From NCBI GenBank assembly GCA_034932485.1, contig JAYFOQ010000009.1, positions 75,295 to 139,294 on the forward strand: a stretch of 64,000 nucleotides of DNA. The letters are read 5' to 3'. Source of the DNA: Gordonibacter sp034932485. Its GTDB lineage: Bacteria; Actinomycetota; Coriobacteriia; Coriobacteriales; Eggerthellaceae. Below, one piece after another: positions 23,040-33,544 of the stretch (its first letter is position 1; the number at the start of each line of letters is the position of its first letter). The notes under the pieces are model-generated. The model did no database searches, was not told where the DNA came from, and saw nothing but the letters and a program-made list of their open reading frames with translations. A program made the position numbers and the translations under genes.

Positions 23040-25547
23040 ATGACCGATTCAACATTTGATTCTAACCACCAACTGATCATGAAACGTCGTCAGTTTCTTA
23101 CGGCAGCGGCTGGTATTGTGGCAGCTGGTGCGACCGCCTCGGTGCTCACTTCGTGTGCTCCGGCGGCAAAAAAAGATGAGTCCGAAAGGAAGCCTGTTGG
23201 CACCGGGCAGCCTGAGTACGACAAGATTGCGCGCAGTGTATGTGCGCCTAACTGCGTAGGTAGTTGTGGTATTAATGCATACGTGAAGGATGATACGATC
23301 GTCAAGATCGAGCCCGCAGAATTTCCCGATAATCGTTATCGTCGCATGTGTCTGCGTGGTGTTTCGAACGCTATGCAGCGCGTGTACTCGCCCGATCGCA
23401 TAAAGTACCCTATGAAGCGTGTGGGTGAACGTGGTTCTGGCGAATTTGAGCGTATCAGCTGGGAGGCGGCGATTGATCTCATTCATGAAAAGATGCAGAA
23501 AAATATTGATACGTATGGACCCACTGCAAACGCGTTTCTTGGAATGACCGGAAACTACGGTGTGTTCCCGCAGATAATCGACGGTCTTTTGGCCTCCACT
23601 TATGATGCTACGCAGTTTACGAACTTTGGCATTATGGGAGATAACGGTTGCAATATGGGCTTTTTGCCACCCTTGGGTGTGCAGCAGGATTCCAGCTCAT
23701 GGGAAGACCTCATTGGCTCCAAAGCTATCATCATGTTTGGATGCAACTACGCTGAGACCAACATGCAGGAAATGCATTTCATTTTCGATGCTCAGGAGTC
23801 GGGTAGCAAGCTAGTTGTGGTGGACCCGCGTTTCTCTCGTACGGCGGCTAAAGCCGATTGGTGGATTCCACTGCGTCCTGGTACCGATGCGGCGTTGGTA
23901 ATGGGTATGATGAGTTATATTGTCGCCCAAGAAAAACACGATAAGGCCTACTTGCGTACCTATACTAATGGAGCGTTTTTGGTAGATGTCGCTACGAAGA
24001 AGTTAGTGCGTGACGGTAAGGATTATCTCGTATGGGATGAAAAAGCGGGCAAGGCAGTACCGATCGCTGCGCTTTCAGACGACCTTAAACCTGCGTATCC
24101 TTCGGTCAAGGTGACGGGCGATGTGCCCGAGTCGGCTAAGGTTCCCCAGACGGCGGCGTTGCAGGGAAGTTATTCTGTGGTTGTCGGTGGTGCAACAATT
24201 GAAGCTAAACCAGCATTTCAACTTATCGTCGATTCATTAGCTGAGTATACGCCAGAGTTGGCTAGTGCTATTTGTGAAGTGCCTGCCGACGACATCGTGA
24301 AGCTGGCAGAGTTGTATGTGAATGAGACGCCTGCAAGTCTGCGGGTAAGTCAGGGTACAAATCGTTACTGGAATGGCCACTTGCCCACTCGCGCGCTCAT
24401 TCAATTGGCTGGTATTACGGGTAATATCGGAAAGCCTCACGCCAACATTAACTGGGCGGGCGGATCACTTATGCGTATTCTTTTCTCACTGGCTCCAACG
24501 GCGGTTACCCCACGTCCAGGCCACAAGGCAAGCCCATTACCTGGTTCCCAGTGGTACGACATCGTAGCTTATCAAAAACCGTACCCGGTGAAGATGCTTT
24601 GGACGCATAACTATGGTTGGGGTACTCAAGGACCCGATCGTAACCGTATGATAAAGGAGGTGCTTCCGCAGTTAGACTTCATCGTGGTGTCTGAACAAGT
24701 GATGACTCCGGGAGCATGTTACGCCGATCTTGTTTTGCCGGTGACGAGCTACTACGAAGAACCCTTTGAACTACTCACTTCTTGGTCAAACATGTACGTA
24801 CAGGTGCGAGAGCAGGCTATTACTCAGCAATGGGAAGCAAAGACCGACTATCAGGTGGCCCAGATGCTGGCAGAAAAGTTTGGTATTTTAGAAGAGACCG
24901 AATGGAAGTTGGACATTGAGGAGTACGCCCGCAAGCACATCATCGGCGAGAGCGTAGCGCCAGAGTTTAGCAGTATCGACTTTGATGAGTTGATGGAGAA
25001 AAAGGTTGTGTCTGCTAATTTTCCTGAGAACTACGTGGCTTTTGAGAGCATGCGCTTTCAGACGCCCAGCGGTAAGATTGAGTTGTACACCGAAGATTTA
25101 ATTGAGTTCGGCGAAGAGATAGCTTGCCACTATGAGCCACTCGAAGGTAATCGCAACGAGCTGGCGACGCGTTATCCTCTCACGTTTATGAATTGTCGTA
25201 CTGTATACACAACGCACTCGCAGCACGTGCAACTTCCGTGGATTCGTGAAGTGGCACCAGAGCCATGGTTGGAGATAGCCCCAGTCGATGCTGAGGCGCG
25301 TGGTATTGCGTCGGGTGATGTGGTGGAGGTGTTTAATGATCGAGGCTCATACCAGGTTAAGGCATTGGTAACTTCGGAGATAAAGCCCGGTTGTCTTAAT
25401 CAGCGTCAAGGTTGGTGGCCTAAGGATTTCCCTGGTGAAACTCATTACAGCTCGCTAATCCAAATTACGCTTAATCCGGCGCAGGATGCCATTTCTGAGA
25501 CGAACTTCGCGCCATACGATAACCTCGTTGAAGTGAAGAAAGCCTAA
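23040..25547 (+). CDS. Molybdopterin oxidoreductase catalytic subunit, Dms/Psr-like
   Basis: A respiratory oxidoreductase of the DMSO-reductase family, 835 residues, exported by the Tat system: the twin-arginine motif KRRQFLT near residue 15 is followed by a hydrophobic stretch and LTSC, a possible lipobox. The N-terminal [4Fe-4S] motif is C-x3-C-x3-C with a fourth Cys in RRMCLRG. The Mo-bis-MGD domains follow, with GVFPQII and MFGCNYAETN in the middle and a C-terminal MopB-like barrel (NCRTVYTTHSQ, ARGIASGDVVEV). The substrate (DMSO, TMAO, thiosulfate, arsenate or other) cannot be assigned. GGGGAGGAGG precedes the ATG at 23040. Its FeS subunit and TorD-type chaperone follow. Confidence 0.88.
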   Translation: MTDSTFDSNHQLIMKRRQFLTAAAGIVAAGATASVLTSCAPAAKKDESERKPVGTGQPEYDKIARSVCAPNCVGSCGINAYVKDDTIVKIEPAEFPDNRYRRMCLRGVSNAMQRVYSPDRIKYPMKRVGERGSGEFERISWEAAIDLIHEKMQKNIDTYGPTANAFLGMTGNYGVFPQIIDGLLASTYDATQFTNFGIMGDNGCNMGFLPPLGVQQDSSSWEDLIGSKAIIMFGCNYAETNMQEMHFIFDAQESGSKLVVVDPRFSRTAAKADWWIPLRPGTDAALVMGMMSYIVAQEKHDKAYLRTYTNGAFLVDVATKKLVRDGKDYLVWDEKAGKAVPIAALSDDLKPAYPSVKVTGDVPESAKVPQTAALQGSYSVVVGGATIEAKPAFQLIVDSLAEYTPELASAICEVPADDIVKLAELYVNETPASLRVSQGTNRYWNGHLPTRALIQLAGITGNIGKPHANINWAGGSLMRILFSLAPTAVTPRPGHKASPLPGSQWYDIVAYQKPYPVKMLWTHNYGWGTQGPDRNRMIKEVLPQLDFIVVSEQVMTPGACYADLVLPVTSYYEEPFELLTSWSNMYVQVREQAITQQWEAKTDYQVAQMLAEKFGILEETEWKLDIEEYARKHIIGESVAPEFSSIDFDELMEKKVVSANFPENYVAFESMRFQTPSGKIELYTEDLIEFGEEIACHYEPLEGNRNELATRYPLTFMNCRTVYTTHSQHVQLPWIREVAPEPWLEIAPVDAEARGIASGDVVEVFNDRGSYQVKALVTSEIKPGCLNQRQGWWPKDFPGETHYSSLIQITLNPAQDAISETNFAPYDNLVEVKKA

Positions 25548-25559
25548 GGGGGTGCTCTT

Positions 25560-26135
25560 ATGACGAAGTACGGTTTTGCGATTAATTTACACCGTTGTAT
25601 CGGGTGTAGGACCTGCACGATCAGTTGTAAGATGGAAAATGGCGTGCCTGAGGGCCTGCAGCGTATGCGCGTGCTGAACGCCGACGAGCAGACGGTGTAT
25701 GATCGACCCACGGGTTCATATCCCACGCTCACTCAGGAATGGGTGCCTATTCCTTGCCAGCATTGTAATGAGGTTCCCTGCGTTGCTGTTTGCCCAACGG
25801 GCGCTTCAACTAAGCGCGAAGATGGCATCGTAATGGTAGATAAAGAGCAGTGTATCGGGTGCGACAGCTGCATTAAGGCGTGTCCTTACGGCGCACGACA
25901 ACACGATGATACTACCAATACAGTTGATAAATGCACCTTGTGTGCCCACCGTCTTGATGCTGGTATCGATACGACTATGTGTCAGTTAGCTTGTCCGGGC
26001 CGCGCTATCGTGGTTGGTGACGTTGATGATTCCGCTTCAGAGATTGCAAAGATAGTTGCAGAAAAAGCAACAACACATTTGCATGAAGATGAAAAGACGG
26101 GTCCGCAGGTGTATTACTGGAATTCAATGAGGTAA
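25560..26135 (+). CDS. Four-cluster ferredoxin subunit, DmsB/PsrB-like
   Basis: The electron-transfer subunit of the preceding molybdoenzyme, 191 residues. It has four Cys-rich motifs typical of the family: HRCIGCRTCTISCK near residue 11, CQHCNEVPCVAVCPTGA near 64, CIGCDSCIKACPYGA near 98 and CTLCAHRLDAG with CQLACPGRA near 123-145. It has no membrane helix and no signal, so it would be carried out with the Tat subunit. The start is 12 bases after the catalytic subunit stop and follows GGGGGTG. No NrfD/DmsC-type membrane anchor is encoded next to it, which is unusual, and electrons must come from a distantly encoded partner or from quinol via another protein. Confidence 0.92.
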   Translation: MTKYGFAINLHRCIGCRTCTISCKMENGVPEGLQRMRVLNADEQTVYDRPTGSYPTLTQEWVPIPCQHCNEVPCVAVCPTGASTKREDGIVMVDKEQCIGCDSCIKACPYGARQHDDTTNTVDKCTLCAHRLDAGIDTTMCQLACPGRAIVVGDVDDSASEIAKIVAEKATTHLHEDEKTGPQVYYWNSMR

Positions 26136-26175
26136 CGCGATTTGGGGCTGCAACGAATCTGATCAAGGAGAATAT

Positions 26176-26206
26176 CCGGCAAAGGCGATGTTTTCGTCTT
26201 TGCCGG
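26176..26206 (+). terminator. Hairpin between the FeS subunit gene and the chaperone gene
   Basis: CCGGCAAAGGCGA and TCGTCTTTGCCGG pair around a short loop, with one G-T wobble. There is no T run. It lies in the 87-base gap and could reduce read-through or shield the 3' end of the upstream message. Confidence 0.4.
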
Positions 26207-26222
26207 GAATCCTCGAGCGTTA

Positions 26223-26981
26223 ATGGGGCAGACGGATGCTTCGGTGCGGCTTTGGGAGGGGAGTTTGGTTGTGGAGCAAGTAAGCCAAGATATGGTAGCT
26301 TTCGATAGTACTACAGCTGACCAAGTATCTTACGCGCGTGCCGATGCGGCATTATTGGGGCTGCTTTCAACGTGCTTGTTGCGGCCGAGTGTGGTGCTGG
26401 TTGCGGAATTGTGCGACGGCACTTTGGTCTCAAAATTGCGCGCGTTGTTAGAATTGGCTCCTGCCGATAAAATTGAATGTCTGCTGGATGGCATTGATGA
26501 ACAGGCAAGACTTCTGCGTAATCTTTCTGATGACGAAGCTCGACTGGTGCTGGAGGTTGAATACAATCGGCTGTTTGTTGGTCCGGGTGAAGTGCTGGCA
26601 CCTCCTTATGAAAGCTATTATGAGAGCAGTCGCGCATCTGCTGGACGAGGATGGTTGCGCACGCAGGCCGAGCGTGATGTTGTACAAGCTTATGCTGAGT
26701 GCGGTTTCGCTATGCCTGAAAACTTCGTTGAACTGCCCGATCATGTAGCAGTGGAACTTGAATTTCTTGCACTGCTTGCGAGTCGTGAGGCTGAGGCCTG
26801 GGATATCAATAAAAGGGAGGTAGCACTTGCGTTACAGGCGAGTGCTGCAGAATTTATTGTTCAGCACCTGGGTACCTGGCTTGAATCGTGCGCTGCACTT
26901 GTAGAGCCTGTCGCTCGTCAACCGTTCTATGCAGCAATTTTATCGTTATCGTGTGTGGCAATATTGGGTCCCGAACGCTAG
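26223..26981 (+). CDS. TorD/DmsD-family molybdoenzyme chaperone
   Basis: The protein is expected to bind the Tat signal of the preceding catalytic subunit and to hold it until cofactor is inserted. The 252-residue all-helical sequence has the family motifs: LEVEYNRLFVGPGEV near residue 109 with PPYESYY just after, and LPDHVAVELEFLALLA near 175. A Trp in WLRTQAERDV is typical. The ATG at 26223 is at the end of a hairpin region; the usable Shine-Dalgarno is weak and an internal start would lose the family N terminus. It follows the dms-like genes directly, as in many dms and tor operons. Confidence 0.88.
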   Translation: MGQTDASVRLWEGSLVVEQVSQDMVAFDSTTADQVSYARADAALLGLLSTCLLRPSVVLVAELCDGTLVSKLRALLELAPADKIECLLDGIDEQARLLRNLSDDEARLVLEVEYNRLFVGPGEVLAPPYESYYESSRASAGRGWLRTQAERDVVQAYAECGFAMPENFVELPDHVAVELEFLALLASREAEAWDINKREVALALQASAAEFIVQHLGTWLESCAALVEPVARQPFYAAILSLSCVAILGPER

Positions 26982-27004
26982 CTTTCAAGTCGCATTTGAA
27001 TGAG

Positions 27005-27040
27005 AAAGGCTCTGCCCTCTGTAGGGTAGAGCCTTTTTTT
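27005..27040 (+). terminator. Rho-independent terminator of the molybdoenzyme operon
   Basis: AAAGGCTCTGCCCT pairs with AGGGTAGAGCCTTT around CTGT and is followed by seven T. It lies 23 bases behind the chaperone stop. Confidence 0.85.
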
Positions 27041-27104
27041 GGGTAAGGCGTGAAGGGCAATTGCATGCAGAGGGAACGCCTGTGCGGTTTGTTATACTGG
27101 ACAC

Positions 27105-29243
27105 ATGGAAGATACAAATAACGGCATACGTAAAAACGAACTCCCGTTTGCTGATGATAACTTCGGCATTGCTGCTGCGGGTGGAATTGAGCGTTTGGGT
27201 GTAGAAGATTCTAAAAATGCCACTGAAGAGGGTAGCACTCTTGGCAGCTTAGAGGCCGGAGAGCTTGCGCTCCAGTCTTCGGCGCATGGGGCTAAACTCA
27301 CTCGCATTAAGATGGAGTTAGGCAGTGTCCCCGCACTTCCCGGTGTGTATTTGTGGAAAGACAAATCGGGTCAGGTCATTTATGTGGGTAAGGCAAAACA
27401 ATTGCGTGCCCGCATGCGTCAATACGTAAACTTCCAAGATGAACGCGCTAAAATTCCGCTTCTGGTAGATCAGATTGATTCGTTCGACTATATTGTCGTG
27501 GAAAACGAACACGAGTCGCTGGTGCTGGAGAAAAACCTCATCAACCAGCATAGTCCGTTTTTTAACGCCGACTTCAAAGATGATAAATCATATCCATTTA
27601 TTGCGCTGACCAAGGGGGATGTGTTTCCCGCTATTAAATACACCCGCGAGAAGCACCGTGGTGATACGAAGTACTTTGGGCCTTATACCGATAGTCGTGC
27701 GGCGCGCGAAATGGTTGATATCGCACGTCGTGTGGTACCGTTGTGTGCGACATCGTGTTCTGATTGGCGGCAGCTTAAGCGTCGTTTGGAGAAGGATACC
27801 CTTGCCTTACTATCGCGTGATGCCCGGCCTTGTTTTGACGCGCATGTAGGTTTGGGCCCCGGTGCATGCTGTGGAAGTATTACTCCCGAGGATTATGCGG
27901 CTAATGTGCGGCGCATCGAAAAGTTTTTGTCGGGTCAGCACCGTGAGTTTATCGATGAGCTCACGGTAGACATGCATGAAGCGGCCTCTGATCTCGACTT
28001 TGAGCGTGCGGCTCGCATGAAGGCTCGCATCGACACTATCAACTCGTTGACCGATCGGCAACATGCGGTGTCCTCTCGCAATCTAGATGCCGATGTTGTG
28101 GGCCTATTCCGAGAAGAGACCGTGGCTGGCGTGCATGTGTTTATGGTGCGTGAGGGTCGCATTATTAATTCAAACGAGTTCGTGCTTAATCGTGGGCGCG
28201 ACGTTCCCGATGAAGACTTAGTGCATATGTTTCTGCTGCGCTACTACGATGCCACCACATCCATCCCGCACGAAGTAATTCTGCGCGATCTGCCAGAAGA
28301 TGTGGCCGCGATGGAGGAATGGCTTACGGAAAAGCTGGCAAGTACCCATGGTGCGAAGGTGCGTATTGCTGCCCCGCAGAAAGGCGAGAAGGCAGAACTC
28401 GTAAGCATGGCGGAGACGAACGCGAAACACACGCTTATGCGTTACAAAGTGCGTACGAATTATGATGATAAGCGGATTAACAATGCGCTTTTACAGTTGG
28501 AGAGTGCACTGGCGCTTGATGAGCCACCCCTGCGCATTGAGTGCTTCGATATCTCCACGATTCACGGTTCGTATACGGTGGCATCGATGGTGGTATTCAC
28601 TAATGGAAAGCCTGACAAAAACCAATATCGTCGCTTTAAAATAAAGACACCGCTCGATGAGGCAAACGATTTCCTTTCCATGCAGGAGGTTATGAGTCGG
28701 CGTTACGCGCCCGAGCGTATGGCTGATGAGCGTTTTGGTAGTAAGCCAGATCTAATCATTTTGGACGGCGGCAAGCCGCAGCTTTCAGCAGCGCTTGCTA
28801 TGTTTGACCAGATGGGTATAGACGACATTTCGCTGTGTGGTTTGGCAAAGCGCGACGAGGAGTTATTTGTACCTTGGCAGGATACCGGACCCGTTGTGCT
28901 GCCGAGCGGTTCGGCTTCGCTTTACTTGGTGAAGCAGGTGCGTGACGAAGCCCATCGGTTTGCCATTACGTTTCATCGTGAATTGCGCGGGAAGGGTATG
29001 ACGGCCAGTATTCTCGACGACGTTGTGGGTATGGGTCCTGTGCGAAAAAAAGCACTTTTGAAGGCGTTTAAGTCATTTCGAAACCTGAAAACGGCTACGC
29101 TCGAAGATATCAAAGCAGCACGTGTTATTCCTGATGAGGTTGCTGAAGAGCTATATCAGGTTCTGCAGCAGTATAATAAAGATCGCAAAGACGAGTGTGT
29201 GACCGCTAGTGCGGTTGGCGCCCCGAACAACGTGGAGGTTTAG
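27105..29243 (+). CDS. uvrC: Excinuclease ABC subunit C
   Basis: UvrC makes the two incisions in nucleotide excision repair. The 712-residue product has the GIY-YIG nuclease (PGVYLWKDKSGQVIYVGKAK near residue 78), the UVR domain that contacts UvrB (SDLDFERAARMKARIDTI near 293), the RNase-H-like nuclease with FDISTIHGSYTVASM near 483 and DGGKPQLSAAL near 558, and a C-terminal helix-hairpin-helix (VVGMGPVRKKALLKAF near 643). About 60 residues at the N terminus are an acidic extension not typical for the family; GTG or ATG starts further in would also be possible. Its stop lies 1 base before the ATG of rapZ. It begins the conserved uvrC-rapZ-yvcK-whiA operon. Confidence 0.96.
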   Translation: MEDTNNGIRKNELPFADDNFGIAAAGGIERLGVEDSKNATEEGSTLGSLEAGELALQSSAHGAKLTRIKMELGSVPALPGVYLWKDKSGQVIYVGKAKQLRARMRQYVNFQDERAKIPLLVDQIDSFDYIVVENEHESLVLEKNLINQHSPFFNADFKDDKSYPFIALTKGDVFPAIKYTREKHRGDTKYFGPYTDSRAAREMVDIARRVVPLCATSCSDWRQLKRRLEKDTLALLSRDARPCFDAHVGLGPGACCGSITPEDYAANVRRIEKFLSGQHREFIDELTVDMHEAASDLDFERAARMKARIDTINSLTDRQHAVSSRNLDADVVGLFREETVAGVHVFMVREGRIINSNEFVLNRGRDVPDEDLVHMFLLRYYDATTSIPHEVILRDLPEDVAAMEEWLTEKLASTHGAKVRIAAPQKGEKAELVSMAETNAKHTLMRYKVRTNYDDKRINNALLQLESALALDEPPLRIECFDISTIHGSYTVASMVVFTNGKPDKNQYRRFKIKTPLDEANDFLSMQEVMSRRYAPERMADERFGSKPDLIILDGGKPQLSAALAMFDQMGIDDISLCGLAKRDEELFVPWQDTGPVVLPSGSASLYLVKQVRDEAHRFAITFHRELRGKGMTASILDDVVGMGPVRKKALLKAFKSFRNLKTATLEDIKAARVIPDEVAEELYQVLQQYNKDRKDECVTASAVGAPNNVEV

Positions 29244-29244
29244 C

Positions 29245-30189
29245 ATGAGCGAAAAAGAAGTCGATCTGGAAAATATGCCCGAGCTGGTTATTGTAAGTGG
29301 TATGAGTGGTGCTGGTCGCACTGAGGCTATGCATGCTTTTGAAGATTTGGGCTATTTCTGCGTAGATAACCTACCATCGAGCCTTATTGGTAACTTGTTG
29401 AATTTAACCGGCATGCCTGGACAACCCGATGGGCATCGTCGTTTGGCCGTGGTATGCGACGCACGTAACCGTGATTTTTTCTCCAGCTTGACAGCCGAGC
29501 TGGAGAAGCTGAAAAGCCAGGGTATGGATTATCGTATTCTTTTTTTGGATGCTGCCGACGAGAAACTTATCGCACGCTACAAATCGAGCCGCCGCCGTCA
29601 TCCGCTTTGTACGGATGGTGGGTCTATCGCGCAGGGTATCGATCGCGAGCGGGCGTTGTTGTCAGCCGTGCGTCAAGCGGCAAGTCATGTGGTTGATACT
29701 ACTGACCTGCTGCCACCTCAGCTGCGCGCGGAAATTCGCGAATTGTTTGCCCCTGGTCAAGAGAAGTCTGGATTATCGGTGACGGTATATTCATTTGGCT
29801 TTAAACATGGTGCCCCTCTCGATGCCGATCTCGTTATGGATGTGCGTTTTCTTCCGAATCCTTATTACGATCCGCAGCTGCGTCCATTAACGGGTCTTGA
29901 TAAGCGAGTGCGCGACTATGTGTTGTACCGACCCGAAACTGAGGAGTTTGAAAAGCGGTGGCGCTCCCTTTTGGATTGTGTGATGCCGGGTTACGTGGCT
30001 GAAGGCAAGCAGCAGCTTGCCATTGCTATTGGCTGTACGGGTGGTCAGCATCGCTCGGTAGCGTTGGCGGAGTCGACAGGCGACTACCTGAAGGCAAAAG
30101 GTTATCGAGTGAGCTTGGCTCATCGCGACTTAGCGCTTGCTGAGGGTGCTGCTGCATCGACTCCGGCGGCGTCGGCCGTGCAGGCGTAG
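29245..30189 (+). CDS. rapZ: RNase adapter / nucleotide-binding protein RapZ (YvcJ)
   Basis: RapZ-family proteins bind nucleotides; in E. coli RapZ steers RNase E to the small RNA GlmZ and so tunes cell-wall precursor synthesis, while in Gram-positives the role is less clear. The 314-residue protein has Walker A GMSGAGRTEA near residue 19 (Arg in place of the usual Lys, which is common in actinobacterial members), the segment VVCDARN, SSRRRHPL, and the C-terminal IGCTGGQHRSVALAE. The ATG at 29245 follows GGAGG in the end of uvrC. It is in the canonical operon. A low-complexity Ala tail of about 15 residues ends the protein. Confidence 0.92.
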   Translation: MSEKEVDLENMPELVIVSGMSGAGRTEAMHAFEDLGYFCVDNLPSSLIGNLLNLTGMPGQPDGHRRLAVVCDARNRDFFSSLTAELEKLKSQGMDYRILFLDAADEKLIARYKSSRRRHPLCTDGGSIAQGIDRERALLSAVRQAASHVVDTTDLLPPQLRAEIRELFAPGQEKSGLSVTVYSFGFKHGAPLDADLVMDVRFLPNPYYDPQLRPLTGLDKRVRDYVLYRPETEEFEKRWRSLLDCVMPGYVAEGKQQLAIAIGCTGGQHRSVALAESTGDYLKAKGYRVSLAHRDLALAEGAAASTPAASAVQA

Positions 30190-30199
30190 GGGTCGATCT

Positions 30200-31321
30200 A
30201 TGGCGACTGTATTTACCCATGACCCATCGGCTACTGCCGCATTTGCAGCGTTGGGATCCACGCCACCGGTAACCGAGCCCGGCGAGCACCTGCGTGCGGT
30301 CGTTATTGGTGGCGGTACGGGTGCACCCATGTCTATCCGCACGTTGCTGTCTATGCATGTTGAGACGGCCGCTGTGGTGGCCATGGCTGACGACGGCGGT
30401 TCTACGGGCATATTGCGCGAGGAAGCAGATGTTACGCCGCCTGGTGACGTGCGTAAATGTATTGCTGCCATGGCCGCCGATCCCACCGATCCGCTTACTC
30501 GCGCCTTTAAGTATCGTTTCCCGTTTGCACGTAATCACACACTTGGGAATCTTATGTTGTCGGCTCTGGAAGAAGCCGCAGACTCGTTTCCTGAGGCCAT
30601 TGCTATCTGCGAGCGCCTCTTGCATGCGCAAGGACGCGTGTACCCATCCACCTTAGATCGAGTGACGTTGGTGGCACGTACGCGTGACGGGCGCGCGCTA
30701 GAGGGTCAGGCAGTCGCCTGCCACTCGCGCACGGCCTTGGATCGTGTGGGCCTGCAAGCGGCGCATCCTATCAAGGCCTACGAACCAGCGCTTGATGCTA
30801 TTCGTGAAGCCGATCTTATTGTGCTAGGGCCTGGCTCGCTTTTTACTTCCATTATTCCGAACCTATTAGTTCCGGGTGTTGTCGATGCTATTCGCGCGTC
30901 GAAGGGTTGCGCGTTGTTTGTGTGTTCGCTTGCCGACATGCAAGGTGAGACCTGGGGGCTTACGGCTCGTGAACACATTGAGGCGCTTATGGGGCACGGT
31001 ATGCGTGGGCTGATTGACTATATGTTGGTGCACACCCCGGTACCGCTGCGTCCTGATAGTCCCGCAACAGGGGCATTCGATGCGGTGGCTGGTCTCAACT
31101 CTTATCATGGTGAGTTATCGGACGTTGATGAAGCCCGTCGGAGTGGTAGCATACGTCCGGTAGCGGTAACCTATCGCGATGTGCAGGCTATTCAAGCGCA
31201 GGGCCCGGTGGTTATCGCTCGCGACTTGGTTGATCCGTCCAGTCCTACGTGGCATGATCCTGCGGCGTTGCGTGATGCGTTCTCGGGGGTGTTGAAGTTA
31301 TGTCGTTCACGGCAGAGGTAA
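30200..31321 (+). CDS. yvcK: Gluconeogenesis factor YvcK (GlmR) family
   Basis: YvcK/GlmR binds UDP-GlcNAc and directs carbon toward cell-wall precursors. The 373-residue product has the Rossmann-like motif GGGTGAPMS near residue 35, DDGGSTG near 62, GDVRKC near 84, GNLMLSAL near 116 and GPGSLFTSIIPNLLVPG near 208. The ATG at 30200 lies 10 bases behind rapZ; the longer ORF would overlap rapZ heavily. About 35 extra residues precede the domain, so a downstream start is possible. The 3' end overlaps whiA by 22 bases. Its neighbours rapZ and whiA are the universal ones. Confidence 0.92.
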   Translation: MATVFTHDPSATAAFAALGSTPPVTEPGEHLRAVVIGGGTGAPMSIRTLLSMHVETAAVVAMADDGGSTGILREEADVTPPGDVRKCIAAMAADPTDPLTRAFKYRFPFARNHTLGNLMLSALEEAADSFPEAIAICERLLHAQGRVYPSTLDRVTLVARTRDGRALEGQAVACHSRTALDRVGLQAAHPIKAYEPALDAIREADLIVLGPGSLFTSIIPNLLVPGVVDAIRASKGCALFVCSLADMQGETWGLTAREHIEALMGHGMRGLIDYMLVHTPVPLRPDSPATGAFDAVAGLNSYHGELSDVDEARRSGSIRPVAVTYRDVQAIQAQGPVVIARDLVDPSSPTWHDPAALRDAFSGVLKLCRSRQR

Positions 31322-32229
31322 AAGATGAGCTTGCGCGGGTTCCTCCGACGTGCTCGCATTGCGACAAGGCAACGCTGGCGGCTCTTGTGCGCATTGAGGG
31401 TACGCTATTCTTCAGCGGGCAGGGTAGTTACCGCATTGAGATAGCTACGGATGTTCCCAGTGTGGCTCGCCTTGTTATTAAGATGCTCCACGAGCTTTAT
31501 CATTTAAAAACCGAACTTACGGTACGCCGCAGTGTGCTACATAAAACACCTAACTACCTTATCGAAGTGCCGTCGCAACCACATTTGGCTGATGCTTTGC
31601 GCAATATGGGTGTGTTGTCGGGTGACGGTTTGGAGATGGGAATTGCAAAGGATTTGGTGGCGAAGGAGTGCTGTACGGCCGCCTACTTGCGTGGTGCGTT
31701 CTTGGGTAGCGGTTTCGTTTCTAGCCCACGAGGCGACTTTCATTTCGAGATAACGGTAGAGTCGGAAGCGCTGGCTGAAGGTCTGGTGCAGTTGCTCGAG
31801 CGCAAGGGTATTAATGCGCGTATTATGCAGCGACGCAGTTCTTATATGGTGTATTTAAAAAGCGGTGCGGCTATTCTGGAATTTTTGGCTTTTGCAGGTG
31901 CTCATCAGTGCGCCCTAGCTATGGAAAATGAACGTGTCATTAAAAGCGTGCGTAACGATGTGAACCGCATGACAAATGCAGAGATTGCCAACCAGGCGAA
32001 GAGCGCGAACGCTTCGGTAGACCAAATTTATGCCATACGCGCGGTGCTTGAGGCACATGGTATGGATAATTTGCCTCCGGCATTGCAGGACTACATTCGG
32101 CTGCGTGTAACGTATCCGGAAGCTACGCTTAAAGAGCTGGGGGAGCGGGCAACCCCGCCCCTGTCGAAATCGGCCGTTTACCACCGCGTTCGTCGGATTG
32201 AGCAAATGGCGAAGGAGACACAAGGGTAG
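31300..32229 (+). CDS. whiA: Sporulation/division regulator WhiA
   Basis: WhiA is a DNA-binding protein conserved in Gram-positives, an activator of sporulation genes in Streptomyces and a modulator of division in Bacillus. The 309-residue protein begins MSFTAEVKDELARV, with two LAGLIDADG-homing-endonuclease-like repeats (about residues 20-190; AYLRGAFLGSGFVSSP in the second) and a C-terminal helix-turn-helix (about 225-305; LKELGERATPPLSKSAVYHR). The start lies within the end of yvcK, a 22-base overlap that implies translational coupling. The operon uvrC-rapZ-yvcK-whiA is the expected one. Confidence 0.95.
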   Translation: MSFTAEVKDELARVPPTCSHCDKATLAALVRIEGTLFFSGQGSYRIEIATDVPSVARLVIKMLHELYHLKTELTVRRSVLHKTPNYLIEVPSQPHLADALRNMGVLSGDGLEMGIAKDLVAKECCTAAYLRGAFLGSGFVSSPRGDFHFEITVESEALAEGLVQLLERKGINARIMQRRSSYMVYLKSGAAILEFLAFAGAHQCALAMENERVIKSVRNDVNRMTNAEIANQAKSANASVDQIYAIRAVLEAHGMDNLPPALQDYIRLRVTYPEATLKELGERATPPLSKSAVYHRVRRIEQMAKETQG

Positions 32230-32345
32230 AATGTCAGCGGCGATTTCATGGTGAAGGTGTTGTAGGAACGTGTCCTCGCAGCGTCCATGGTATGATCGTC
32301 TGATCTTGACTGCAAACATAAGGTATTTCATGAAAGGGGATACGC

Positions 32346-33347
<1,002 letters not shown>

Positions 33348-33544
33348 CGAGCAAGATCTTCGCCGACGCTGCGGGGCGCTGGGGCACCCGATCTTCACAC
33401 GATGCCGCGGGCTCGCGTACGCAAGTATGCAGCGACCGCGCCATCCCGTGAATCTCGGGCACCGCAGCGCCCCTCGCTGTCTTACTACGCCAACCAGTGC
33501 GCTTGTTTTCGCGCTTCACGCGAATCGAGGAAGAGGGGCGAGCG

